A stretch of DNA of 64,000 bases from Prosapia bicincta. Its lineage: Eukaryota; Arthropoda; Insecta; Hemiptera; Cercopidae. The stretch covers positions 30,655,447 to 30,719,446 of the forward strand of contig JBAIZL010000007.1 in assembly GCA_036971475.1 (NCBI GenBank), read 5' to 3'. This document shows, in pieces, positions 53,008-63,942 of the stretch. The notes under the pieces were generated by a model. The model was not told the DNA's origin. It searched no databases and worked only from the letters and a program-made list of their open reading frames with translations. The translations under genes and the position numbers were made by a program. The stretch's first letter is position 1. Every line of letters starts with the position of its first letter.

Positions 53008-54857
53008 TCAAACGGGCAAAATGCCGTTTGAAGGGCTTAAAAGCCAAAATTTAATAATATTAATAAAAACAAAAATTTATTTAAAAATATATTAAAATAG
53101 AAATGTAACCAAATTAATGAAATAATAATTGTAAGACAAACTGTACGGTAAAGCCAAATCATTTTCAAAGATTTTATAAACTAATCGTAAAAGAGCAAAG
53201 ATTAGTCTAGAAAGATAAAGTGAGGAATGGGAAAAGAACGTTCTGGAAGTAGTTCGATTAAGGCAGTCTAATATGAATTAGCGAGGAGAGAAGTTGGAGT
53301 AGCGACTGGAGCAGTTTATTTAAGACAGTCGAATTAGGCGTCTTTTTAAATTTTCTTTAACATCATCCTGGCGGGCTAAAGAGTAATCCTTAGCCCTGCC
53401 AAGGACAAAAACCGTTAGTACGAAAATTCTCAATGCAATATAATCGCAGCAGAGTCAATACGGCCGGAACTATATATAAAGCTTTCAAAATTAGAAGATA
53501 ACCAGTAATTAATAATACATATTTCACGCGTAACTGTGAGATCCGGGAAGAAGCAGAGGTTGAAGTATGCAGCCAACACACTGGAGAAGAGGGACTCGCC
53601 GCCAGGAAACAGGGGAGGAGAAGGAACCTTACCGAACCATTCCAGACGGGATCAGCATCCACATGCTGGCAGAAACCTGAGGCTGAAGATGACGTTTTAC
53701 TTCAAAGGCAAGTCCAATCCAGTCATGCTTAACTTTGCTTCTTAAAATTAAAATTCGAATAAATTTGTTTAATTCAAAAAAACAGTTTCAGATACAGATT
53801 TGGCTTTACTAAAGTTCATTTAAAATTTACTAAAATTCATTTAAACTTCACTAAAAAAATCATTGAAAAATACTTAAATATAAAATTAAAGAAATTCATT
53901 ATATTTTAAATTATAAAGGTTATGCAAAGAAAAATATTTCACGTAGATTCTTGTACATTATAAAAAAAATAATATAGTATATTTTCATTTCGAAAAATTG
54001 ATAATTTTTTTAACAAATATGTGCAGAGGAAAATAGAATTAGTGGATAAATAAAATTATTATGAATTACAGAAATATAGGATTGTAGGATAGGATTGTAG
54101 AGAAAATAAGATGTTAATGGGGAATAAATAAGAAGTAAAGAATAAGAGTAATTAAATATTTAATGAGGGGAATTTTAGGTAAAATAAAAGCTAAGTTATA
54201 CATATAAAATAATTTCTAGTTTATTCTCATAATATATAAAATCTTTTTCTACTGGGAAAATCCTAATGCAAAAGTAGGAAGAATGTTAATTTAATTTGTT
54301 TATAAGTATAATTAAGCCAAAGAGTGGCAAGAAGTTAATTTAAATTTTATTTTTATACAAGTGGTAAATTTCTTATGTGAACGATATTAATATTATAAAT
54401 AATTACAACGAATAAATTATTCAAAATTTACTAAAGATATTTAAGGAAAAATATTATTGTTTTGATGATGTTATGTTAGGGGTAAAGAAGCTAAGTTAAT
54501 AAATAGTTAATGCCTGTAAAAGTGTGCATGCTTTACCACCTTATAAACAAAAAATGTGAGTTTCCAATCAGCAGTCATTAGTGAAGTTTAGCTAAATGAC
54601 ATGCAGTTTTACAGTTTCTTAATAAAAGGTTTCCAAGTACCAAACACCTCAAATAGAAGACACCCCACCCCGAGTATTATGCTAGTATAGGGAAATACTC
54701 CGCTAATTGGTTTTCATACGAAATCTAGGAATTTATTCGTAGGAGATCTAGGCAGGGATGTTACAGGCTTCGGTTGACTGACCGAAATTCCTCCTAAGTC
54801 ATTATACCATTGCAGGGCGACTGGTAAGTATTAGAGAAAACTAGGTATTAGGAAAGG
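53008..54857 (+). mobile_element. LTR-like repeat family, copy C (upstream of gag remnant)
   Basis: Same block order as copies A and B: a hairpin after (TG)n, an AT-rich part, a stretch with GTTTATTTAAGACAGTCGAA near 53310, a GC-richer block at 53520-53730 (GGACTCGCCGCCAGGAAAC and AAAGGCAAGTCC), then AT-rich DNA and a tail (GCTAATTGGTTTTCATACG, GAATTTATTCGTAGGAG) near 54690-54760. The gag-like frame starts 0.8 kb further on. That position suggests this copy is the 5' LTR or leader of the same retrotransposon. Exact LTR ends, PBS and a matching 3' LTR were not found. Confidence 0.45.
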
Positions 54858-54888
54858 TAGGTCCTAATGCTTACCAGGTAAGTAAGAG
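54858..54888. repeat. 31-bp direct repeat, left copy
   Basis: Differs at one base from 56221-56251. Both include TTACCAGGTAAGTAAGAG, which also reads as a strong splice donor (CCAG/GTAAGT). Confidence 0.85.
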
Positions 54889-55659
54889 TCTCGGAAAATA
54901 ATAGGAAATTGTTTATTGAAAAATGAAGGTTGAATATTACTAGGGGAAATATAAGGGAGTAATAAGTAATAAAGGGGGGAATTGAAGGTTGAAGGTTAAT
55001 AGCGGAAATAGGAAAAGGAGTAATTGAAGTAATGAGGAAGATAAATGAATAGTAAGTAAGGAGTAAAGATGTAAAAGGAGTAAAAATAAAGATAGTCGTG
55101 TACAGATGATGAGCGGAAAAACGCCTTTGCAATAGGTAAAAATGCTTCCGAACGTAGGGCGTGAAATCTCTTATAGATTCATTTTGCGTTCAAAAATGGG
55201 CAGGTCATTGGTGACCTTTTTAGACTGAAGGTAAGATGAGTGTACGCTCAAAGGCGCACTCTATAAAAAAAAAGAACGGTTCCATAGACAAAGGGGTGAC
55301 TTGTTGACCTAAGAGACTGTGAAAACTGTAAATAATTCATACATCTAAAATTAAGTAACCTAAGAATAGGCCAAAGTTATGAATTGTAGGCACTGCGAGA
55401 GTAAAGTTTGTCTACAACACACAACATAAACATCAACTTAAAATAATTATAAAATTAAATAAAAAATTAAAAGGGGGGATATAGTTCCGGAAAGCGTGAG
55501 GAAGTACTAACAGGTAGGGGACTGAGTAGGGCTATTAATATGAAATAAATCAAGGGATGATAAATAAGACGAAAAAGATAAACGGAGAACAAAAAGAAAG
55601 AGAGAAAGTTTAAAATATTGTTTTTATAATTTGTAAAAGAGTTAAATAAATAAATCGAA
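54889..55659. other. Presumed retrotransposon leader, A- and G-rich
   Basis: Purine-rich sequence with no long frame, between copy C of the LTR-like family and the gag-like start codon. The minus-strand frame at 54848-55132 is a by-product of the purine bias. Confidence 0.4.
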
Positions 55660-56251
55660 ATGGCGACAGGAAAGTCGGACTATCAAAACTTTTGGGAAAT
55701 GTGGAAGAAAGAGAGAAAGGAAGATAAGGCAGAAACGATGAGAGAGAAGGAGGAGGAGAATGCAGAAAGATTGAGAGAGAAAGAGGAAGAAAGACAAAAG
55801 GAAAATGAAAAGAGAGAATTATTAATGGAAAAGATTCAAACAAGCCTTGAAAATTACAAAAAGTCAATAGGTAAAGAAACAGAAGAAATAAGAAACAGGA
55901 TGGAACAATTGGAAGGATGTATAGAGAGCATCCAAGACAAGATAGAAGAAAAAACGAAGGAAACTGCCCAAAATAGGGAGAAAGTTAAAGAATTAAAAAA
56001 TCAGGTTAAGAAGGTTGAACGTTACGTAAAGAGAGTTGAAGAGAAAATACAAGAAACAGGTATCAAAGGAACCAGTGTTCACATATGCCGACCAAGGATA
56101 AATGATTTTATGGATTCGACTTGTTTCCGAAAAATTGAATATGGGGGGGTAGAGATAATGATGACCCGATGTCATTCCTAAAAGAAATTGAAGGGCTGTT
56201 TAGCGAAATAGACCTAGACATAGGTCCTAATACTTACCAGGTAAGTAAGAG
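55660..56251 (+). pseudogene. Truncated gag-like gene of an LTR retrotransposon
   Basis: ATG at 55660 (preceded by TCGAA) opens a 173-codon frame to a stop at 56179-56181. Residues about 15-145 are almost entirely Lys, Glu, Arg and Gln in a heptad-like pattern, a long coiled coil. This is common at the N-terminus of insect Ty3/gypsy-type Gag proteins. A run of seven G residues at 56143-56149 is followed, in another frame (codons starting at 56154), by an open segment containing MSFLKEIEGLF, which resembles the start of a Gag capsid domain. So the gene seems to have lost its frame at the G run. It is then cut off at 56252, where a foldback transposon end begins. No zinc knuckle, protease or reverse transcriptase is present in the window. 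Host coiled-coil protein is the less likely alternative. Confidence 0.55.
56221..56251. repeat. 31-bp direct repeat, right copy
   Basis: Thirty of 31 bases match 54858-54888. Its last 9 bases, AAGTAAGAG, directly abut the terminus of the second foldback element. This copy lies in the open segment of the gag remnant. Confidence 0.85.
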
Positions 56252-56610
56252 GGGGCTAGATCAAATGACCAACGTTTCAACTAAACAACATTGAAAAACG
56301 AGCTCATGCGAAATTTAACTAACCAACTTACACCAAGTTCAAATAATCAACTATTACACGAAGTTCAACTAAACAACTCTCTGGACGTGCAACACACGGA
56401 TTACTATCGCTTTGCCGGGTGTATAGCAAATGACCAACGTTCCAACTAAACAACATTGAAAAACGAGCTTACGTGAGGCTTAACTAACCAACACACACGA
56501 GTTTCAAACGAACATTTACATCAGGTCCAACTAATCAACAGTCTGAACGTGCAACACACGGATTTGTATAGCCTTGCCACTCTGCAGGCGCTCGCAGTCC
56601 GATTTGATAC
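56252..56610 (+). mobile_element. Left end of a second foldback element, same family as 13383-14843
   Basis: Starts GGGGCTAGATCAAATGACCA, close to the minus-strand terminus GGGGCTGCTTCAAATGACCA of the element at 13383-14843. It holds two tandem sub-units of about 170 bp (CAAATGACCAACGTT at 56262 and about 56429) rich in CAACTAAACAAC and TTAACTAACCAAC, then TTGCCACTCTGCAGGCGCTC, matching TTGCCGCTCTGCAGGCGTTC in the first element. No inverted right end was found downstream in the window, so the element is either broken or very long. Confidence 0.7.
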
Positions 56611-56639
56611 GTGTTACATGTTCTATTTACGACTACAGT

Positions 56640-57990
56640 TTATATGGTATATTTAGTAATCCTTCAAAGCAATAAAATGTATCTTTTTCAATCCTTTATT
56701 TATATCGTAACTGGTAATACAACAGACTGGTTTGAAAGGTTTTTTTTACATAATGTTCTAGATTTAAGAACGTACTGACCATTAAATAACAAACGAAGAA
56801 AGTTCTCGTTCTTTTTTTCACTCAATTCTATTATTACCTATACTTGTAAAATATAAATATTGTCAATACCTATATATTAGTTAAAAATAATATATAATTA
56901 CTTAAATAGACCTAATATTAGAGGAGAAGTTATAGGAATGTCTTTTCTAATTATATAAAAGATAATTTCGTGATTAAATTTTAATATTGTCGTTTTTAGT
57001 CGTTCATTTAAGTTAACATAAAAAATCGGAGATTTTAGAACCTAAAATGTATTTTCTTCCATCCCTTCATTTATTAACCGGTTTGAAAGATTTTTTACGA
57101 ATTATTTTAGATTTAGAAACGTGCGGACAATTAATTAACAAATAAAAAACGTACTCATTGTTTTTTTCACTCATTCCCATTATTACCCATATGTGTAAAA
57201 TATAAATATTGGCAATAACTAACTATCAATTTAAAAACAATATATAATTACTTAAATATACCTAACATTAGAAAAAGTCATAGAAATTTATTTTCCAATA
57301 ATATAAAAGTAAATTTCCTATTTAATATTGTTCTTTGTTAGGAATTTAATCAAATAAACGTATTTATATAATTATATTATTACCTATACTTGTAAAATAT
57401 AAATATTTTCAATACCTATTTATCAATTTAAAAACAATATATAATTACTTAAATAGACCTAATATTAGAAAAGTTATAGAAATTTATTTTCCAATTATAT
57501 AAAAAGTTTATTTACTAATTAAATTTTAATATTGTTCTTTGTTAGGCATTTATTCAAGTAAATATTAAGAAAAACGTAATTTCTATCAACTAAAATGTAT
57601 CTTTTCGTCAAACCCTTACTTCTTTAGTAACTGGTAATGCAACTGGTTTGAGAGGTTTTTTACATAATATTTTATATTTAACAACGTACTAACAATAAAA
57701 TAACAAGCGAAAAAAGTCCTCTTTGATTTTATAACGACACTTAATTAACAAATGAAAAAGTAATCTGTTTTTTCAATCATTTCCATTATTACCCATATTT
57801 GTAAAATCTAAATATTGTTAATAACTATCAAATTAAAAACAATACATAATTACTGAAATATACCTAATATTAGAAAACGTAATAGAAATTTATTTTTCAA
57901 TTATATAAAAGTAAATACTCTAATTAATAATTTCCCTTGTTAGGAATTTATTCAAATAAACGTAATTATATAGAATTTCAGTTTACAGTT
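56640..57990. repeat. AT-rich internal repeats (about 370 bp period), foldback interior or neighbour
   Basis: AAAATGTATCTTTT-like starts at 56679, 57045 and 57592 are each followed by CTGGTAA..CTGGTTTGA, TTTTTTACA, TATTACC..ATACTTGTAAAATATAAATATT, ACAATATATAATTACTTAAATA, CCTAATATTAG and TTATAGAAATTTATTTTCCA. The last part is doubled near 57370-57540. The same repeat reappears at 61200-61640. No coding frame was seen. Confidence 0.75.
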
Positions 57991-58830
57991 TAACTACAGT
58001 TGATTAACGATAGTAAATATATATTCCTGAAATTGACAATAGTTTTTATTTTCTCTTGAGAAAACGTTAAAATCGCATAAAGCTGTAGATTTACAATTAA
58101 ATTATTTTGTAACTAATATCCCTATATTTGTTTTTAATGTGACTCATAATATTTCTCAACGTTCAAACCGTTCAAAACAAAATTTAAAGAGAATTAAGCT
58201 TCAAAACCGCTCATAATTTAAAGTGTTTGATGCTTAAATTAAAACTTTGATAAATAACAAGTTGTAATTACAGATCTGTAATATTGCATGTCAGTATGTA
58301 GTGGTGATAATCTAAAAACCTTAAAAGAAATAAATATTTTATGTTTATACGCCACGACGTTTGCATCGTAATATTTGTCATTCAGATTTAATAACTCATA
58401 GGAAGATATTTCTCAAGTTATACCTGTTTCAAAAACATCGACCAGGATACTGAAAGTAAATTTCAACACTGTTCACTGAACCATTGATCTGTGCTTTTCA
58501 TTAACCGTGTAAGCCGATGCACTGATATTCCGTTATAACGAAATTTATTTATTATAAGTAATAGTTAAACCATTTGATACAAATTATTATGTGTCTGAAG
58601 AAAACGAAATATCAAAATACATTACTCTTGTACATTTCCAGTTCGACTTATGCATGATTTGGTTGACATTAGTGTTATTACAATGCTCACTATTAAGAAA
58701 TGTACTTTTAGCATTATTAATTTCACCAAATAACAAATAATCTACTCTCATTAAATAGTCATATCTAGCTCACAGTAATATCAATTTATAAAATAATATA
58801 ATTACTGTTTCAATTTATAAATAAGTACTT
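57991..58830. other. AT-rich unique sequence, nothing recognised
   Basis: No open frame above background, tandem structure or inverted repeat could be supported here. Confidence 0.55.
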
Positions 58831-58950
58831 GTAAATATTTTACATATTTGCCTATAGTAGCACTTACTTATACATGTTAATCTATAAGTGGATATACTCC
58901 CAAACAAATATAAGCAAGTGCTACTATAGGCAAGTTGGTAAAATATTTAC
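58831..58950. repeat. Hairpin with arms of about 42 bp
   Basis: GTAAATATTTTACATATTTG, then CCTATAGTAGCACTTACTTA on the left is matched by TAAGCAAGTGCTACTATAGG, then CAAGTTGGTAAAATATTTAC on the right, with only a few mismatches and a loop of about 35 bp. It could be a small MITE or a structured RNA if transcribed. Confidence 0.75.
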
Positions 58951-59004
58951 GTGTTTTGTAAACTAGCAACTTACGTGAAGATGGAATCAATAAATATATA
59001 TATT

Positions 59005-59010
<6 letters not shown>

Positions 59011-59088
<78 letters not shown>

Positions 59089-59104
59089 TGTCTGTCTGTC
59101 TGTG
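59011..59104. repeat. (TG)n followed by (TCTG)n
   Basis: About 75 bp of TG then four TCTG units. Unlike the (TG)n tracts at 50-53 kb it is not followed by the AACGG hairpin. Confidence 0.96.
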
Positions 59105-59590
59105 TTAATTTTCACCCAATTATCAGAAGCATCAATGTCACAGATAATCTGTGCATATCTTGTTACAGCTGTTTAAGAAATTAGTGATTTTCACTTGTGA
59201 CGTAAATATGTAGAAGTTGGTTTACAAATAGTTTTGAAATAGTGTGTTATATTACAAATAAGTGTTAAATTTCATTAAATTATCTGAAGTATCTATGTCA
59301 CATATAATTTGTGCATGCCATGTGACAGCTGTTTAAAGAAATTAGTGATTTTAATTTGTGAATTGAATATTTAGAATTTGGTTTACAAATAGTTTTGAAA
59401 AAGTGTGTTATATATACAATTAAGTGTTAATTTTCATTCAACTATCTGACGTATCTATGTCACATATAATTTGTGCATGTCATGTGACACAGCTGTCTAA
59501 GGAAATAAGTGATTTTAAATTGTGACATAAATAATTAGAAAACAGTTAACAAATCGTTTTTGAAATAATGTGTCATATTAAATTTAACCA
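59103..59590. repeat. 160-165-bp tandem repeat, three copies
   Basis: Copies start with GTGTTAA at about 59103, 59262 and 59427, each with TATCTGAAGTATCTATGTCA or a variant, ACAGCTGT, AGTGATTTT and GGTTTACAAATAGTTTTGAA. They are moderately diverged, so this is an older duplication than the satellites. Confidence 0.85.
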
Positions 59591-59879
59591 AGGGTCTACT
59601 CATTCAGAATTAAAATATTTATTAAATGTCATTTTAATTAATGTATGCAGTTTGTGTTTTTAAGCTCCTTTAGTAGGTTACCAAGTATAATGCAAACACT
59701 CCTTAGCCATAGGTCTCCAACATACCTTTTGTAAACTAATCCTGATTGAATAATTTTAATTCACCGACTTCTAGTCATCATTTTAAATGTTTAGTTGCAT
59801 GTAGGCCTATGGCGTGAACCGTCCATAGCTGCAGCGCACTGCACTACGTCTAGATTTATAATTTTTTACAACATTACTA

Positions 59880-60627
59880 AATACCTATATTAAAATATAC
59901 CTACAAAGTATCTAGTCAAAATAGATTTGGTAATAATTGTATTTAACATTACTATCTACCTGCGAAGTATTCAGTCAGGATAGACTTGGTTGTAATTTTG
60001 GTAAATATTTAGACTTATTGCCGATGCAGAAAATTACTACCAAATCTATCATGACTGGATACTTTTGTAGGCATATTTTAATATATGGATACTTTTGTAG
60101 GCATATTTTAATATATGGATACTTTTGTAGGCATATTTTAATATATGGATACTTTTGTAGGCATATTTTAATATATGGATACTTTTGTAGGCATATTTTA
60201 ATATATGGATACTTTTGTAGGCATATTTTAATATATGGATACTTTTGTAGGTATATTTTAATATATGGATACTTTTGTAGGCATATTTTAATATATGGAT
60301 ACTTTTGTAGGTATATTTTAATATATGGATACTTTTGTAGGTATATTTTAATATATGGATACTTTTGTAGGCATATTTTAATATATGGATACTTTTGTAG
60401 GTATATTTTAATATATGGATACTTTTGTAGGCATATTTTAATATATGGATACTTTTGTAGGCATATTTTAATATATGGATACTTTTGTAGGCATATTTTA
60501 ATATATGGATACTTTTGTAGGTATATTTTAATATATGGATACTTTTGTAGGCATATTTTAATATATGGATACTTTTGTAGGTATATTTTAATATATGGAT
60601 ACTTTTGTAGGCATATTTTAATATATT
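59880..60627. mobile_element. Hairpin-type element with one arm amplified
   Basis: The left side holds CCTATATTAAAATATACC, TACAAAGTATCTAGTCAAAA and TAGATTTGGTAATAATT, with a second diverged direct copy at about 59955-60010. The right side (60030-60080) is the reverse complement: AATTACTACCAAATCTATCA, then TGACTGGATACTTTTGTAGG, then CATATTTTAATATA. The outer 30 bp of the right arm is tandemly copied (next entry). This is the layout of a MITE whose terminal repeat has expanded. Confidence 0.65.
60055..60627. repeat. 30-bp tandem array, 19 copies
   Basis: The unit is GGATACTTTTGTAGGCATAT followed by TTTAATATAT, with one variable base (GCATAT or GTATAT). All other positions are unchanged in all copies. 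As 30 is a multiple of three, a 235-codon frame runs through it with a 10-residue period. That frame is a by-product. Confidence 0.97.
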
Positions 60628-61200
60628 CGTGTTTTACACATTAACACGAGTAATATAATAACAACAAAAAAATTTTAACACCAACGTCATTACGTTTTTT
60701 ACCGAATTTATTAATAATTAATATGACTTGTTCCTATCTTCAACCTGAGCTGCAACATTACTATTATACACATATTTATGCTATAAAAGACCCATATTTG
60801 ATCTTATTGCAAAGTATATCCATTTATATAGTTCCTTAGCTATATTAATACAGTTAAGTTTCATTGAAAATTGTTTTTTATGACAAAAAAATTATTTACA
60901 TTCTGCTAGGTAAACAATATGTTTATTTTTTACAAAGTACTATATAAGTTATAAAAAATTTATTTATGAATAATCTGATCATTTTACGTATTTAATCAAA
61001 ATGGCTGATATTAAATGACAAAATATTTTAAATTATTACTATTAATTCTTGTAAATAAATTAATGTTTTTTTAAAGTTTAGGCCGGTCAAAAATTCTAAA
61101 TGTATGTGTTACTATCTGAGTATTAAAAGTTAAATTCAATTTTCAAATAATTTAAAGGTATTAAATAATTAATAACTAAATATTAATAACTAACTAAAAA
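60628..61200. other. AT-rich unique sequence
   Basis: Only a small dyad (CGTGTTTTACACATTAACACG at 60628) was noted. No gene or tandem repeat is supported. Confidence 0.55.
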
Positions 61201-61720
61201 ATAATTAATATAATTACTTAAATAGCCCTAATATTAGAATAAGTTATAGAAATTTATTTTCCAATAATATAAAAGTTAATTTACAAATTCAATTTTAATA
61301 TTGTTTTTTGTTAGGCATTTATTTATTTATAGCAAAATGAGTCCTCTTTGATTTTATAAAATCACAAACTAATTTCAAATAAGTAATCTCAGTTTCTACC
61401 AAGACATAATATAATATTGTTGTAAATAGTGACACTCTTACTAGAACAAAATTCAAGGTAGAAGCTGTGTTGTGGCTAAAATAACTTAATTAACAAGAAA
61501 ATCTTGTGTGCTAATTTAGTAAGGAAAAAAAGCAATTTCTATAAACTAAAATGTATCTTTTCTTCAATCCTTTACCTCTTTAGTATCTGGTAATGCAACT
61601 GGTTTTAAAGTTTGTTTACAAATTTTTTTACATTTTATAACGTAGGCTAACATTGAGACGTCGTTATTTAAATTCTAGACATAACCTTTTTACTATTTAC
61701 CTAATAATTAAAAAGTAATA
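61200..61720. repeat. Dispersed copy of the 56640-57990 repeat
   Basis: ATATAATTACTTAAATAGCC, CTAATATTAG, TTATAGAAATTTATTTTCCA and then AAAATGTATCTTTTCTTCAA with TGGTAATGCAACTGGTTTTA match the repeat at 56640-57990 in the same order and orientation. It indicates two insertions or remnants of one repeat family, or one large element spanning both. Confidence 0.7.
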
Positions 61721-61784
61721 AATAATTAATAACTAATAAATAAATTTAATATTTCTCATAATGCCGCATAAGAATACGAAAAAA

Positions 61785-62851
61785 GTGGTAAATACTCTGG
61801 CCATCAATCCTAACATTTTATTTTTAGATCTTATTTCGTATAACGGTAGATATAAGTGTAAACGAAATGGTCAAACCTCTTCGCAAAATTTACATCATAA
61901 TCTTTTTAACCGCGATAGCCCATTTTAAAATGTACTTAACATTTCTCATGTCGTCAAGGAAAAATGGTAAATACTCTGGCCATCAATCCTAACATTTTAT
62001 TTTTAGATCTTATTTCGTATAACGGTAGATATAAGTGTAAACGAAATGGTCAAACCTCTTCGCAAAATTTACATCATAATCTTTTTAACCGCGATAGCCC
62101 ATTTTAAAATGTACTTAACATTTCTCATGTCGTCAAGGAAAAATGGTAAATACTCTGGCCATCAATCCTAACATTTTAATTTTTAGATCTTATTTCGTAT
62201 AACGGTAGATATAAGTGTAAACGAAATGGTCAAACCTCTTCGCAAAATTTACATCATAATCTTTTTAACCGCGATAGCCCATTTTAAAATGTACTTAACA
62301 TTTCTCATGTCGTCAAGGAAAAATGGTAAATACTCTGGCCATCAATCCTAACATTTTATTTTTAGATCTTATTTCGTATAACGGTAGATATAAGTGTAAA
62401 CGAAATGGTCAAACCTCTTCGCAAATTTACATCATAATCTTTTTAACCGCGATAACCCATTTTAAAATGTACTTAACATTTCTCATGTCGTCAAGGAAAA
62501 ATGGTAAATACTCTGGCCATCAATCCTAACATTTTATTTTTAGATCTTATTTCGTATAACGGTAGATATAAGTGTAAAAGAAATGGTCAAACCTCTTCGC
62601 AAATTTACATCATAATCTTTTTAACCGCGATAGCCCATTTTAAAATGTACTTAACATTTCTCATGTCGTCAAGAAAAAATGGTAAATACTCTGGCCATCA
62701 ATCCTAACATTTTAATTTTTAGATCTTATTTCGTATAAAAGGTAGATATAAGTGTAAACGAAATGGTCAAACCTCTTCGCAAATTTACATCATAATCTTT
62801 TTAACCGCGATAGCCCATTTTAAAATGTACTTGACACTTCTCATGTCGTCA
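61785..62851. repeat. 178-bp tandem repeat, six copies
   Basis: GGTAAATACTCTGGCCATCA starts at about 61788, 61966, 62145, 62324, 62502 and 62681. Each unit includes TTCGTATAACGGTAGATATA, AAACGAAATGGTCAAACCTC, TTTTTAACCGCGATAGCCCA and CATTTCTCATGTCGTCAAG. Copies differ by a few 1-bp indels only, so the array is young. The 68-codon frames in it are by-products. Confidence 0.95.
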
Positions 62852-63690
62852 AGACCTTTACAAATATATTTTTTCTGGTTTAGGTTAGGCTAAACAGAAC
62901 AAATTTTGTTCAAATCGCACCAAGGTTATAGACATGCTTAATAGGTAAACATAGGTTTACCTCATCTGCTTTATCCTAATTAATGGTCCACCTTGATAAT
63001 ATCCAATTATAATTGTAGCAAAACTCCTAATCATTGGTAAAGAAATTAATCCGGTAATCTGTATATTTCAATATTCAATACCAATTGCTACTACTTTATT
63101 TGGACACCCTTAAGGAACAATAGAGTCATTTCTTCTGAACATTTTGTAAAAATAATCTCTACATATGTTTCAACCCTTTGTAATTTTCAAGGTAAAAACA
63201 TATGCGCTGGAAGGAAACGTATAACACTCTATTCAATGTACTTCATAATTAAAAAAAAACACTTGATTAACAAGATATGACATTCTTTAGGTTAGGTTTG
63301 CTAGGTTGGACCTTGACACAATAAATAATTGAATAATACTGCCTAACTTCTAACAACCTATCACCAGCGTTATTTGTACCATTTACCTGGGATACAAATA
63401 TTTTTTATATAACCCCAATAGCCATCTTTGGAATAAATTTGGGCCACCTTATTAAAATTCAATGTCAGAGTACCCACTACAGAAACACCCCCTCCCATAA
63501 TAAATTATCACAACTTGTAAAGATGGATCCTATAATAATTTAAATGATCTTGAAATGCAATTACTCCCAAACTTGGATGTTGTATTTATACACCTTGAAT
63601 GGATTGCCTAACTTAACTTCATTTTGGAAAAAAAACATTAATTTTCAACACTTCATAACCCAAATCGGTTAACATGCACATTGGACATAA
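62852..63690. other. AT-rich unique sequence with short TTAGGTTAGG motifs
   Basis: GGTTTAGGTTAGGCTAAAC at 62878 and AGGTTAGGTTTGCTAGGTTG near 63290 are short, isolated GGTTAG-type strings, often scattered in insect genomes. No gene was seen. Several GATC- and CCTAAC-containing stretches have no clear pattern. Confidence 0.5.
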
Positions 63691-63691
63691 C

Positions 63692-63942
63692 CTTAGATAA
63701 AAGTATAAAATTGTTTATCGCAAGACCTTATATGCAAGAATTTTAGATAAAAGTATAAAACTGTTTATCGCAAGACCATATATGCAAGAATTTTAGATAA
63801 AAGTATAAAATTGTTTATCGCAAGACCATATATACAAGAATTTTAGATAAAAGTATAAAATTGTTTATCGCAAGACCATATATACAAGAATTTTAGATAA
63901 AAGTATAAAATTGTTTATCGCAAGACCATATATGCAAGAATG
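63692..63942. repeat. 50-bp tandem repeat, five copies
   Basis: TTAGATAAAAGTATAAAATTG, or a one-base variant of it, followed by TTTATCGCAAGACCATATAT and GCAAGAAT, steps of 50-51 bp (63692, 63743, 63793, 63843, 63893). Single-base variation only. Confidence 0.94.

Noticed and set aside
55610..55867. Minus-strand 85-codon ORF opposite the gag-like frame
   Set aside because: Shadow of the purine-rich coiled-coil coding sequence. It yields only Ser, Phe, Leu and Pro low complexity.
59937..60644. 235-codon ORF with 10-residue repeats
   Set aside because: Direct result of a 30-bp tandem repeat. The part outside the repeat has no recognisable similarity.
62878..63310. Telomere repeat (TTAGG)n of arthropods
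   Set aside because: Only two isolated runs of about two units each with mismatches. Such strings are scattered in many insect genomes, and there is no array.
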